Assembly: GCA_035640455.1 (NCBI GenBank) | Contig: DASQWB010000031.1 | Location: 1 to 15,377, forward strand | DNA from: AC-50 sp035640455 | GTDB lineage: Bacteria > Actinomycetota > Thermoleophilia > Gaiellales > Gaiellaceae | Reading direction: 5' to 3' | DNA: 15,377 nt | Notes under the pieces: model-generated | Database searches by the model: none | What the model was told of the DNA's origin: nothing | Seen by the model: only the letters and a program-made list of their open reading frames with translations | In this document: in pieces, positions 1 through 6,712 of the stretch | Position numbering within the stretch: the first letter of the stretch is position 1 | How the letters are laid out: every line of letters begins with the position of its first letter | Made by a program: the position numbers and the translations under genes

Positions 1-522
1 ATCGCGGCCGAGTACGGGCTGCCGCACATCGCGACCGGCGACATCCTGCGCGAGGCGATGGCCGCGGACACGCCGCTCGGGCGCGAGGTGCGGCCGATCT
101 ACGACAGCGGCGGCCTCGTCCCGGACGAACTCATGATCGAGCTGATCCGCGACCGGCTCTCGCAGCCGGACACGGCGAACGGCTTCATCCTCGACGGCTT
201 TCCGCGCACCTTCGCGCAGGCGGAGGCGCTCGACACGATGCTGCGGGACATCGACCGGCCGCTCGATCTCGTCCTCGAGCTCCAGGTGCCCGACGAGGTC
301 GCCGTCGAGCGGCTGAGCCGGCGCGCCGCGCTCGAGGGGCGGCCTGACGACACGCCCGAGGCGATCAGGCGCCGGCTCGAGCTCTACCACGAGGAGACGG
401 AGCCGCTCGTCGAGTACTACCGCGCGCGCGGGAACGTCGTCGGTATCCACGGCGACCGGACCGAGAACGAGGTCTTCGCGGAGGTCCAGCGGGCGGTCGA
501 ACAAGCAGGGGCCGTGGCGTGA
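1..522 (+). CDS. adk: Adenylate kinase, 5'-truncated by window edge
   Basis: Adenylate kinase (AMP + ATP to 2 ADP), a cytoplasmic nucleotide-balance enzyme. The open frame runs in from base 1, so the P-loop (GxxGxGK) lies outside the window. Visible are the AMP-binding segment PHIATGDILREAM, the family signature FILDGFPRT and the C-terminal ETEPLVEYYRARG region. The LID is the short kind: only a few residues separate RLSRRAALEGR from PDDTPEAIRRRL, with no zinc-type Cys insert, as is usual in Actinobacteria. The ATG at 58 is internal and is not the start. The TGA stop (520-522) overlaps the GTG start of map (519) by four bases, so translation is probably coupled. Family call is firm; only the N-terminus is missing. 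Confidence 0.95.
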   Translation: MAAEYGLPHIATGDILREAMAADTPLGREVRPIYDSGGLVPDELMIELIRDRLSQPDTANGFILDGFPRTFAQAEALDTMLRDIDRPLDLVLELQVPDEVAVERLSRRAALEGRPDDTPEAIRRRLELYHEETEPLVEYYRARGNVVGIHGDRTENEVFAEVQRAVEQAGAVA

Positions 523-1283
523 TAGTGCGAAAGTCGCGCCACGAGATCGAGAAGATGGCCACGGCGGGCGCGCTCGTGGCCGACACGATCGCTCACGTCG
601 GCGAGCACATCCGGCCGGGCGTGACGACGGCCGAGCTCGACCGAATCGGCGAGGACTACATCCGCTCGCACGGCGGTGTGCCGACCTCGAAGGGCTACCG
701 CGGCTTCCCGGCCGCGCTCTGCCTGTCTCCGAATGACATGATCGTGCACGGGATCCCGGGGCCCTACCGACTCGACGAGGGCGACCTGATCTCCGTCGAC
801 GTCGGCGTGACGCTCGACGGCTTCGTCGCGGACGCGGCCTGCACGTTTCCCGTCGGCGACGTCTCGGAGGAGGCCGAGCGGCTGCTGGAGGCGTGCCAGG
901 TCGCCCTCGCGGCCGGGATCGAGCAGGCGAAGGTCGGCAATCGCGTGGGCGACATCTCCGCGGCCGTCCAGCAGACGACCGAGGAGCGGGGCTTCTCGGT
1001 CGTCCGCAGCCTGGTCGGGCATGGCGTGGGCCGCTCGTACCACGAGGATCCGCAAGTGCCGAACTTCGGTCCTCCCGGCCGCGGGCCGGCGCTCGCCGAG
1101 GGGATGACGCTCGCGATCGAGCCGATGATCACCGCCGGTCGCGCGGACGTGTACGTCCACGACGACGGATGGTCGATCTCGACCGTCGACGGCTCGCTCT
1201 CCGCGCACTTCGAGCACACGGTGGCGGTGACCACGTCGGGCCCGCGGATCCTGACGACGAGCGCAGTGCCTTTGCTACGATGA
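519..1283 (+). CDS. map: Methionine aminopeptidase, type I
   Basis: Removes the initiator methionine from nascent proteins; a cytoplasmic dinuclear-metal enzyme of the pita-bread fold, 254 aa, normal length. The catalytic set is visible: H77 in IVHGIP, metal ligands D94 (SVDVG), D105 (FVADAACTF), H168 (VGHGVG), E201 (AIEPM) and E232 (FEHTV), plus H175 in YHEDP. There is no N-terminal zinc-finger or SH3-binding extension, so this is the short type I form. The GTG start at 519 overlaps the adk stop; a second GTG at 525 would shorten the protein by two residues. The last codons overlap a candidate promoter for the downstream rpmJ group. Confidence 0.96.
   Translation: MIVRKSRHEIEKMATAGALVADTIAHVGEHIRPGVTTAELDRIGEDYIRSHGGVPTSKGYRGFPAALCLSPNDMIVHGIPGPYRLDEGDLISVDVGVTLDGFVADAACTFPVGDVSEEAERLLEACQVALAAGIEQAKVGNRVGDISAAVQQTTEERGFSVVRSLVGHGVGRSYHEDPQVPNFGPPGRGPALAEGMTLAIEPMITAGRADVYVHDDGWSISTVDGSLSAHFEHTVAVTTSGPRILTTSAVPLLR
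1251..1281 (+). promoter_or_regulatory. Candidate promoter for rpmJ-rpsM-rpsK
   Basis: CTGACG (1251-1256) resembles a -35 and TACGAT (1276-1281) a -10 of the TAnnnT kind, with a rather long 19-bp spacer. The -10 overlaps the map stop codon. Transcription would begin near 1288, giving a leader of about 80 nt before rpmJ. Inferred from motif matches only; read-through from map is equally possible. Confidence 0.4.
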
Positions 1284-1295
1284 CGCGTCGCCGCA

Positions 1296-1345
1296 GGGCG
1301 CTTTTCTGTGCGCCCGAAGGGTCAAGCCGCGCTCGTTGAGCGCGG
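1296..1345 (+). promoter_or_regulatory. Two tandem hairpins in the map-rpmJ leader
   Basis: First hairpin: GGGCGC (1296-1301) and GCGCCC (1310-1315) around an 8-nt loop. Second: CCGCGCTC (1327-1334) and GAGCGCGG (1338-1345) around GTT, followed by TTT only. The second ends 22 bases before the rpmJ start. This could be a weak terminator, an attenuator or a ribosomal-protein binding site. The arms are exact, but the function is inference. Confidence 0.5.
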
Positions 1346-1367
1346 TTTCCACGAAGGTCGAGGAGTT

Positions 1368-1481
1368 GTGAAGGTCAGAGCATCCGTCAAGCCGATGTGC
1401 GAGCGCTGCCGCGTGATCAAGCGGCACGGCACGACCATGGTCATCTGCACGAATCCGCGTCACAAGCAGCGTCAGGGCTAG
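1368..1481 (+). CDS. rpmJ: Ribosomal protein L36 (bL36), zinc-binding form
   Basis: A 37-residue protein of the large ribosomal subunit, beginning at GTG with the family start MKVRASVK and ending NPRHKQRQG. The zinc ligands C11, C14, C27 and H32 are all present, so this is the zinc-binding (C+) form and not the zinc-free paralogue that some bacteria make under zinc shortage. AGGAG at 1361-1365 sits only two bases before the GTG, which is close for a Shine-Dalgarno; the weaker AAGG at 1354-1357 may serve instead. The TAG stop is the first part of the Shine-Dalgarno of rpsM. Confidence 0.96.
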   Translation: MKVRASVKPMCERCRVIKRHGTTMVICTNPRHKQRQG

Positions 1482-1488
1482 GAGGGGC

Positions 1489-1863
1489 ATGGCACGCATC
1501 GCTGGAGTGAATCTCCCCAACCAGAAGCGCCTCGAGATCGGGCTCACGTACATCTACGGCATCGGCCAGCCGACCGCGCGCCAGATCTGCGCCGCGCTCG
1601 GGCTGTCGCCGGACACGAAGGTGCGCGACCTCACCGACGAGGAAGTCACGAAGCTCCGGACTTACATCGACGAGAACCTCGAGGTCGAGGGCGAGTTGCG
1701 GCGCGAGCGCTCGCAGGCGATCAAGCGACTGTCCGAGATCGGCGCTTACCGCGGGATCCGGCACCGCCGCGGACTGCCCGTGAACGGCCAGCGCACGAAG
1801 ACGAACGGCCGCACGCGCAAGGGCCCGAAGAAGACCGTCGGCCGCGGAAAGAAGGCCAAGTAG
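1489..1863 (+). CDS. rpsM: Ribosomal protein S13 (uS13)
   Basis: Small-subunit head protein that contacts tRNA and the inter-subunit bridge; 124 aa, normal length. It starts with the typical MARIAGVNLP and carries the YGIG helix-turn region (residues 22-26), the segment RHRRGLPVNGQRTKTN (91-106) and a Lys-rich tail that reaches the decoding site. The start is clear: GGAGGGG at 1481-1487 overlaps the rpmJ stop and lies just before the ATG. rpsK follows after one base, so the two are translated from one message. Confidence 0.97.
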   Translation: MARIAGVNLPNQKRLEIGLTYIYGIGQPTARQICAALGLSPDTKVRDLTDEEVTKLRTYIDENLEVEGELRRERSQAIKRLSEIGAYRGIRHRRGLPVNGQRTKTNGRTRKGPKKTVGRGKKAK

Positions 1864-1864
1864 C

Positions 1865-2269
1865 GTGGCGCCGCCCCGCAGGCCAGCGACCCGCGGTCGC
1901 ACCCGCCGCCGCGTCCGGAAGAACATCGCGATCGGCCAGGCCCACATCAAGACGTCGTTCAACAACACGATCGTGTCCCTGACCGACAAGGACGGGAACG
2001 TCATCGCGTGGGAGTCCGCCGGCTCGGCCGGCTTCAAGGGCTCGCGGAAGTCGACCCCGTTCGCGGCGCAGGTCACGGCCGACTCGTGCGCCCGCAAGGG
2101 CATGGAGCACGGCCTGCAGAAGGTGGAGGTCTTCGTCAAGGGGCCGGGCTCCGGGCGCGAGACCGCGATCCGCTCGCTCCAGGCCGCGGGCCTCGAGATC
2201 CTCGGCGTGAAGGACGTGACGCCGCAAGCGCACAACGGCGTGCGGCCCCGGAAGCGGAGGCGCGTCTAG
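1865..2269 (+). CDS. rpsK: Ribosomal protein S11 (uS11)
   Basis: Small-subunit platform protein, 134 aa, near the mRNA exit. Family features are HIKTSFNNTIVSLTD (27-41), the VKGPGSGRETAIRSL block (91-105) and the C-terminal DVTPQAHNGVRPRKRRRV. The last block differs a little from the usual IPHNGCRPPK form (Gln-Ala for Ile-Pro, Val for Cys). The GTG start is one base after the rpsM stop, with AGAAGG at 1850-1855 as a possible ribosome site inside rpsM. The gene is followed by an unusually long, structured gap before rpsD. Confidence 0.96.
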   Translation: MAPPRRPATRGRTRRRVRKNIAIGQAHIKTSFNNTIVSLTDKDGNVIAWESAGSAGFKGSRKSTPFAAQVTADSCARKGMEHGLQKVEVFVKGPGSGRETAIRSLQAAGLEILGVKDVTPQAHNGVRPRKRRRV

Positions 2270-2290
2270 TGGCGGCCCCCTCCCGCCAGT

Positions 2291-2414
2291 CTCGCGCTCT
2301 CCGGGGCGCTGCAACGCTCCGCGTCGCGGCGTCCTCAGTCGCGCCCGTAGCCTTCGGCTACGAACGCTCCCTGCGTCCTTGCGACGCGGGCGTTTCGCGG
2401 CCGGAGAGCACGAG
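2291..2414 (+). repeat. Long imperfect palindrome between rpsK and rpsD
   Basis: Three nested arm pairs line up. The outer pair is GCTCTCCGG (2296-2304) with CCGGAGAGC (2401-2409), extendable to CTCG/CGAG at 2291 and 2414. The middle pair is CCGCGTCGC (2319-2327) with GCGACGCGG (2381-2389). The apical pair is CGTAGCC (2346-2352) with GGCTACG (2356-2362) around a TTC loop. A direct repeat AACGCTCC occurs at 2313 and 2363. The element fills most of the 166-bp gap and stops just before the rpsD Shine-Dalgarno. It could be a ribosomal-protein regulatory RNA or a dispersed palindromic repeat. There is no T-run, so a simple terminator is unlikely. Confidence 0.75.
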
Positions 2415-2435
2415 CCCGACGGGAGGTGACCGCTA

Positions 2436-3056
2436 ATGGCCCGCGATCTCGGCCCGAAGTGCCGCGTCTGCCGCCGGGAGGGCATGAAGCTCTTCTTGAA
2501 GGGTGAACGCTGCCTGACGGAGAAGTGCGCCATCGAGCGTCGCAGCTATCCGCCGGGCGAGCACGGCCGCGGCCGAATCAAGCAGTCCGAGTACCTGCTC
2601 CAGCTGCGCGAGAAGCAGAAGGCGCGCCGGTACTACGGCCTGCTCGAGAACCAGTTCCGCACCTACTACACGAAGGCGGCGAAGGGCACCGGCGTCACCG
2701 GCGAGAACCTGCTGCGGATGCTCGAGACCCGGCTCGACAACGTCGTCTACCGGCTGGGCTTTGCCGCCTCGCGCGCGCAGGCGCGGCAGCTCGTGCGGCA
2801 CAGGCACTTCCACGTGAACGGCCGCCGGGTGAACATCCCGAGCTACCAGGTCAAGCCGGACGACGTCGTCACCGTCGCTCCAGGCAGCTCCGCCGAGCCG
2901 GTGATCCGCGACGCCACCGACCTCACGGCGTCCGTCGCGCCGTGGCTCCAGGCCGACCACGACGGCCTCACCGGGAAGATCCTCAAGTGGCCCGAGCGGG
3001 CCGAGATCGACACGCCGGTGCAGGAGCAGCTCATCGTCGAGCTCTATTCCAAGTAG
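2436..3056 (+). CDS. rpsD: Ribosomal protein S4 (uS4), zinc-binding form
   Basis: Primary 16S rRNA-binding protein that nucleates small-subunit assembly; in other bacteria it also represses its own operon. 206 aa, normal length. The N-terminal zinc site is intact: C9, C12, C26, C31 (spacing 2-13-4). The S4 RNA-binding fold lies at about residues 97-160 (METRLDNVVYRLGF, HRHFHVNGRRVNIPSY). A strong Shine-Dalgarno, GGGAGGTGA at 2421-2429, precedes the ATG by six bases. The large palindrome immediately upstream is the obvious candidate for regulation of this gene, but that is inference. Confidence 0.97.
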   Translation: MARDLGPKCRVCRREGMKLFLKGERCLTEKCAIERRSYPPGEHGRGRIKQSEYLLQLREKQKARRYYGLLENQFRTYYTKAAKGTGVTGENLLRMLETRLDNVVYRLGFAASRAQARQLVRHRHFHVNGRRVNIPSYQVKPDDVVTVAPGSSAEPVIRDATDLTASVAPWLQADHDGLTGKILKWPERAEIDTPVQEQLIVELYSK

Positions 3057-3075
3057 CACCCCCAGAAAGGAAGAG

Positions 3076-4071
3076 ATGGCAGTTCGCACCAGCCTGATGG
3101 AATTCCAGATTCCGAAGATCGTCCACGAGGAGGTCGACGAGCACCGCGGCGTCTTCGTGATCGAGCCGCTCGACCGCGGCTTCGGCTACACGTTCGGCAA
3201 CTCGCTGCGCCGTGTCCTCCTCTCGTCGCTCGAGGGCGCCGCCGTCACCTCGGTGAAGATCGAGGGGATCGCGCACGAGTTCACGACCCTGCCGGGCGTG
3301 CGCGAGGACGTCACCGACATCATCCTCAACCTCAAGAACCTGATCTGCCGGCTGCACGGCGACTCGCCGGAGATCGAGGTGCACGTCGCGAAGTCCGGCT
3401 CGGGCTCCGTGACGGCGGGCGACATCGAGGCCCCGGCCGACCTCGAGATCCTGAACCCGGAGCTCGAGATCGCGAACCTCGCGAAGAGCGGGAAGCTCGA
3501 GCTGACGCTCACGATCGGCCGCGGCCGCGGCTACTTGCCGGCGGAGCTGAACCGCGGGCCGGAGCACACGATCGGCGTCATCCCGATCGACTCGATCTTC
3601 TCGCCCGTGCGCCGCGTCTCGTATGACGTCGAGGCGGCCCGCGTCGGGCAGCGGACGGACTACGACAAGCTGACCCTCGACGTCACCACCGACGGCTCGC
3701 TCGACCCGCGCGACGCGATCGCGCAGGCCGCGGAGATCCTGATCCGCCAGCTCGCGATCTTCACCGACCTCGAGAAGATCGAGGGCTTCGGCGAGACGCC
3801 TTCCACGGCCGGCGACGGCGCCGGGCCGGAGCTGCCGATGGCCCACGGGATGGAGAACTTCCCGATCGAGGAGCTCGAGCTCGGCGTCCGGTCCTACAAC
3901 TGCCTGAAGCGGGTCGGCATCGAGACGATCGGCGACCTCGTGACGAAGACGGAGACGGAGCTCGCGGCGATCCCGAACTTCGGCAAGAAGTCGATCGAGG
4001 AGGTCAAGGAGACGCTCGCCTCGCACGGCCTGACGCTGCGCGGGGACGAGAACCAGCTCTCCGGCGCCTAG
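3076..4071 (+). CDS. rpoA: RNA polymerase subunit alpha
   Basis: Alpha subunit, 331 aa, which dimerises to start polymerase assembly and contacts upstream DNA and activators. The N-terminal domain (about 1-232) carries the RGFGYTFGNSLRRVLLSS core (Arg45 and Arg46) that binds beta and beta'. A linker (about 235-258) leads to the C-terminal domain (about 260-324). There R272, N275 and C276 in VRSYNCLKR match the E. coli DNA-contacting R265, N268 and C269, and NFGKKS (301-306) forms the second contact loop. AAGGAAGAG directly before the ATG serves as ribosome site. It lies 19 bp after rpsD and 5 bp before rplQ. Confidence 0.98.
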   Translation: MAVRTSLMEFQIPKIVHEEVDEHRGVFVIEPLDRGFGYTFGNSLRRVLLSSLEGAAVTSVKIEGIAHEFTTLPGVREDVTDIILNLKNLICRLHGDSPEIEVHVAKSGSGSVTAGDIEAPADLEILNPELEIANLAKSGKLELTLTIGRGRGYLPAELNRGPEHTIGVIPIDSIFSPVRRVSYDVEAARVGQRTDYDKLTLDVTTDGSLDPRDAIAQAAEILIRQLAIFTDLEKIEGFGETPSTAGDGAGPELPMAHGMENFPIEELELGVRSYNCLKRVGIETIGDLVTKTETELAAIPNFGKKSIEEVKETLASHGLTLRGDENQLSGA

Positions 4072-4076
4072 GCACC

Positions 4077-4439
4077 ATGCGACACCACCGCGCGGGGAAG
4101 AAGCTCGGCCGTGACTCGGCCCACCGCAAGGCGCTCTACTCGAACCTCACGAGCGCCTTGATCGAGCACGGCCGGATCCGGACGACCGAGGCGAAGGCGA
4201 AGGCGGTGCGACCGATCGCGGAGCAGATGATCACGCTCGGCCGCCGCGGCGACGTCCATGCGCGCCGGCAGGCGCTCGCCTACCTGCGCTCGCAGGACGT
4301 CGTCCACAAGCTCTTCTCCGACGTCGGGCCGCGGTTCTCGGACCGCCCCGGCGGCTACTCGAGGATCGTCAAGATCGGCCCGCGCCCGGGCGACTCGGCG
4401 CCGATGGCCTATCTCGAGCTCGTCGACTACGTTCCGTAG
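4077..4439 (+). CDS. rplQ: Ribosomal protein L17 (bL17)
   Basis: Large-subunit protein near the exit tunnel, 120 aa. It starts MRHHRAGKKLGRDSAHRKAL, the family signature, followed by SNLTSALIEHGRIRTTEAKAKAVRP and the C-terminal RPGDSAPMAYLELV. The ATG is five bases after the rpoA stop, without a clear Shine-Dalgarno, so coupling to rpoA is likely. It is the last gene of the ribosomal cluster here. Its TAG ends at 4439 and the next gene, on the other strand, has its stop starting at 4440, so no terminator lies between them. Confidence 0.97.
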   Translation: MRHHRAGKKLGRDSAHRKALYSNLTSALIEHGRIRTTEAKAKAVRPIAEQMITLGRRGDVHARRQALAYLRSQDVVHKLFSDVGPRFSDRPGGYSRIVKIGPRPGDSAPMAYLELVDYVP

Positions 4440-4916
4440 TCAGGCTGCGTTCCCGAGGGCCGCGCTGACCGCGGCAATGATGATGCCGCCGAGGGTGACG
4501 GTCGCGAGAGCGCGGAGGAAGCCGACCTCGAAGTAGCGCCAGCGCATCCACGCGAGTCCGATGAGCTCGACGCCGACGACGATGACCGCGACGACGATGG
4601 CCACGCGGTAGTGCGGGATGAGGAACGGCAGGGTGTGGAGGACGCCGCCGACGAAGGTGCCGACGCCGGTGATCGAGCCGCGGACGAATGGGTTGCCGCG
4701 GCCGGTGAGCTCGCCGGTGTCCGAGAGGCCTTCCGAGAACGCCATGCTCACGCCGGCGCCGATCGCCGTCGCGAGCCCGGCGAAGAACGCGTAGTGCGGC
4801 CGGTGCGTCGCGAGTGCGACCGCGAAGATGGGCGCCAGGGTCGAGAGCGACCCGTCGATGAGCCCCACCATCGCGGGCTGGATGCGCTGGAGCAGGAACG
4901 CGTGGTCCTTCGGCAC
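4440..4916 (-). CDS. VIT/CCC1-family membrane protein (probable Fe/Mn transporter)
   Basis: Predicted 158-aa inner-membrane protein with five hydrophobic segments (about residues 17-36, 43-65, 80-101, 104-125, 133-154), the layout of the VIT1/CCC1 family, which moves Fe2+ or Mn2+. D21 in the first segment (GLIDGSLSTLAP) and M58/E62 in the second (GAGVSMAFSEGLSD) sit where VIT1 has its metal-relay residues. No rubrerythrin-like domain precedes it. I chose GTG 4916 over the longest TTG 4943: a TGGTACACT extended -10 ends six bases before the GTG, and MPKDHAFLLQRIQPA looks like a natural N-terminus. Metal specificity and direction are not visible. The gene separates rplQ from truA, which are usually adjacent in Actinobacteria. 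Confidence 0.8.
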   Translation of the reverse strand: MPKDHAFLLQRIQPAMVGLIDGSLSTLAPIFAVALATHRPHYAFFAGLATAIGAGVSMAFSEGLSDTGELTGRGNPFVRGSITGVGTFVGGVLHTLPFLIPHYRVAIVVAVIVVGVELIGLAWMRWRYFEVGFLRALATVTLGGIIIAAVSAALGNAA

Positions 4917-4922
4917 AAGTAG

Positions 4923-4931
4923 AGTGTACCA
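4923..4931 (-). promoter_or_regulatory. Extended -10 promoter of the VIT-like gene
   Basis: TGG followed by TACACT (4928 down to 4923) fits TGnTAnnnT. The six-base gap to GTG 4916 predicts an mRNA that begins at or next to the start codon (leaderless). No convincing -35 is seen at 17 bp. Confidence 0.5.
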
Positions 4932-4964
4932 ACCGGTTCGCAAAGCAGTAGAACATAAGGAAGT

Positions 4965-4993
4965 CCTGACAAAACGGGTCAGGCGACCCTGAC
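4965..4993 (+). promoter_or_regulatory. Alternative hairpins abutting the truA start
   Basis: GTCAGG (4978-4983) can pair with CCTGAC on either side: upstream 4965-4970 or downstream 4988-4993. The downstream hairpin has a 4-nt loop and ends at the base before the truA GTG. No Shine-Dalgarno is present at normal spacing. It may be an operator, a translation-control hairpin, or chance in GC-rich DNA. Confidence 0.4.
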
Positions 4994-5713
4994 GTGCGGC
5001 TCCGGCTGGCGCTCGAGTATGACGGCACGGGCTTCCACGGCTGGGCCGCGCAGCCCGGCCTGCGGACGATCGAAGGCGTCGTCCGTGCGGCTTTGGACTC
5101 TGTCTTTCCCCGTTGGTCGGAGCTCGCGGTCGCGGGCCGGACCGACGCGGGCGTCCACGCGCTCGGTCAGGCGGCGAGTCTCGAGGCCGAGGGCGGACCG
5201 CCGCCCGAGCGCGCAGCGGCGGCGCTCAACGCGCTCCTGCCGGGCGATGTGAACGTCCTCGAGGTCGAGGAGGTGCAGCCCGGATTCGACGCGCGCCAGT
5301 CGGCACGGTCACGTACCTACCGGTACCGGATCTTCCGGCGCCGCACGTCCTCGCCGTTCGAGGTCCGCCGCAGCTGGTGGGTTCCGGGGCCGCTCGACGA
5401 GCAGGCGCTCGCGGACGCAGCGGAGCTTCTCCTCGGGGAGCACGACTTCCGCGCGTTCACGCCCTCGGAGACGCAGCACCGGGTGTTCATGCGGGAGGTG
5501 TCGCGCGCCGAATGGCACCGGCGCGGCGAGCACCTCGACTTCGAGATCACGGCCGACAGCTTCCTGCGGCACATGGTGCGAACGCTCGTCGGGACGATGA
5601 TCGAGTTTCCGCCCGACCGGATCGGGCCGCTCCTCGAAGGGCGACCTCGCGCCGAGGCAGGCACGACAGCGCCGCCATGGGGCCTCTACCTCGTCGGGGT
5701 CGACTACGACTGA
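4994..5713 (+). CDS. truA: tRNA pseudouridine(38-40) synthase TruA
   Basis: Converts uridines 38-40 in the anticodon stem of tRNAs to pseudouridine; 239 aa, cytoplasmic. It begins MRLRLALEYDGTGFHGW, the usual TruA start, and the catalytic aspartate is D51 in AGRTDAGVHALGQ. Other family blocks are RSRTYRYRIF and DSFLRHMVRTLVGTMIEF. The GTG at 4994 is the only usable start, because an in-frame TGA lies at 4967-4969. There is no normal Shine-Dalgarno; a hairpin abuts the start. The 3' end overlaps the convergent small membrane gene by 10 bases. Confidence 0.96.
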   Translation: MRLRLALEYDGTGFHGWAAQPGLRTIEGVVRAALDSVFPRWSELAVAGRTDAGVHALGQAASLEAEGGPPPERAAAALNALLPGDVNVLEVEEVQPGFDARQSARSRTYRYRIFRRRTSSPFEVRRSWWVPGPLDEQALADAAELLLGEHDFRAFTPSETQHRVFMREVSRAEWHRRGEHLDFEITADSFLRHMVRTLVGTMIEFPPDRIGPLLEGRPRAEAGTTAPPWGLYLVGVDYD

Positions 5714-6057
5714 CGTCGCCTCACGGATCGCCGGCGCATCGCGAGCCACACGAGCCCGGAGAGCGGCGCTGCGAAGGCGAGGTAGGAGAGGAAGAACCGT
5801 CCACTCTTGAGGTAGGTCGGGTTCTCGAGCGGATTCAGCGGGACCGGTGGCCGCAGCTCACGTTTCGACATGCCGCGGAACGCGGACATGTCGGATTCCA
5901 CGAGCCAGACCGGCTTGCCGTAGTGCGCGGTCAGCGTCTTCGGATCGACCGGCGCCGACACGACGAGCGTCGCGAAGACCGCGATCAGTGCGATGGCGAG
6001 CGCGGCGCCGTACATGAGCGCCGGTCCCGGCCGGAGTGCACGTCGAGGACGATCCAC
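5704..6057 (-). CDS. Unrecognised small membrane protein, two TM segments
   Basis: I do not recognise this 117-aa product. From GTG 6057 it has a short basic N-terminus (DRPRRALRPG), a first TM segment of about 20 residues beginning MYGAALAIAL, a polar middle of about 50 residues (with WLVESDMSAFRGM and PPVPLNPLENPTYL), and a second TM segment (FFLSYLAFAAPLSGLVWLAM). It ends in an Arg-rich tail (RRRSVRRRQS), consistent with both ends in the cytoplasm and the loop outside. ATG 6015 is an alternative start that loses the basic leader. The longer frame to 6210 would run into the HAD gene and is unlikely. It is divergent from the HAD gene (19 bp between starts) and overlaps the truA 3' end. Confidence 0.65.
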   Translation of the reverse strand: MDRPRRALRPGPALMYGAALAIALIAVFATLVVSAPVDPKTLTAHYGKPVWLVESDMSAFRGMSKRELRPPVPLNPLENPTYLKSGRFFLSYLAFAAPLSGLVWLAMRRRSVRRRQS

Positions 6058-6062
6058 CTGGA

Positions 6063-6068
6063 TAGCAT
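6063..6068 (+). promoter_or_regulatory. Candidate -10 of the HAD gene
   Basis: TAGCAT lies eight bases before ATG 6077, the spacing expected for a leaderless or nearly leaderless transcript. No clear -35 is seen. It sits in the 19-bp gap between divergent starts. Confidence 0.4.
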
Positions 6069-6076
6069 CATCGTCG

Positions 6077-6712
6077 ATGCGATTTCCGGTCGTCCTCTTC
6101 GACCTCGACGGCACCCTGATCGACTCCGGGGCGATGATTCTCGCCTCGTTTCGGCACGCGACCCGGACGATCCTCGCGCGCGAGATCCCGGACGAGGTGC
6201 TGCTCGCCAACGTCGGCGGCTCGACGCTCCACGAGCAGATGCACGCGCTCGATCCGGCGCGCGCCGACGACCTCGTGGCGTGCTACCGCGAGCACAACAT
6301 GCCGCTCCACGACGAGCTCCAGCCGTGCCGGGGCGTCGTCGACGTCCTGGAGCGGCTGCGCCGGGAGGGGCGCCGGCTCGGGATCGTGACCGCGAAGCGG
6401 CAGGCCGGGATCGGCCTGGCGTTCCGCATCCTCCCGCTCGCGCACCTCTTCGACGCCGCCGTGGCGAGCGACGACGTGTCGCGCGGCAAGCCGTATCCGG
6501 ACGGCATCCTGCGCGCGCTCGAGCTGCTCGAGGCGCGGCCCGACGAGGCAGCGTACGTCGGCGACGCGCCGTTCGATGTCGAGGCCGCGAGGCGCGCTGG
6601 CGTGCATTCGGTCGCCGTCACGTGGGGCGGGATCCACTCGCGCGCGACCCTCGAGAACGCCCGCGCCGATACGCTCGTCGACTCGCCGGGGGAGCTCCTT
6701 GGCGTCCTCTGA
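6077..6712 (+). CDS. HAD-superfamily phosphatase (Gph/PpaX-like)
   Basis: A 211-aa haloacid-dehalogenase-type phosphohydrolase using an aspartyl-phosphate intermediate and Mg2+. Motif I is FDLDGTLID with nucleophile D9 and acid/base D11; motif II is T105 in GIVTAK; motif III is K138 in RGKPYPDG; motif IV is VGDAPFDVEAA with D163 and D167. A helical cap domain (about 16-85) fits the phosphoglycolate phosphatase/pyrophosphatase subgroup, but the substrate cannot be read from sequence. ATG 6077 is chosen because motif I starts eight residues later; the longer frame to 5993 has no N-terminal similarity and crosses the divergent gene's start. The 3' end overlaps ligA by 14 bases, so the two are probably co-transcribed. 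Confidence 0.9.
   Translation: MRFPVVLFDLDGTLIDSGAMILASFRHATRTILAREIPDEVLLANVGGSTLHEQMHALDPARADDLVACYREHNMPLHDELQPCRGVVDVLERLRREGRRLGIVTAKRQAGIGLAFRILPLAHLFDAAVASDDVSRGKPYPDGILRALELLEARPDEAAYVGDAPFDVEAARRAGVHSVAVTWGGIHSRATLENARADTLVDSPGELLGVL

Noticed and set aside
1284..1367. A hidden infA remnant between map and rpmJ
   Set aside because: The 84 bp give no frame resembling IF1 and are largely taken up by hairpin arms.
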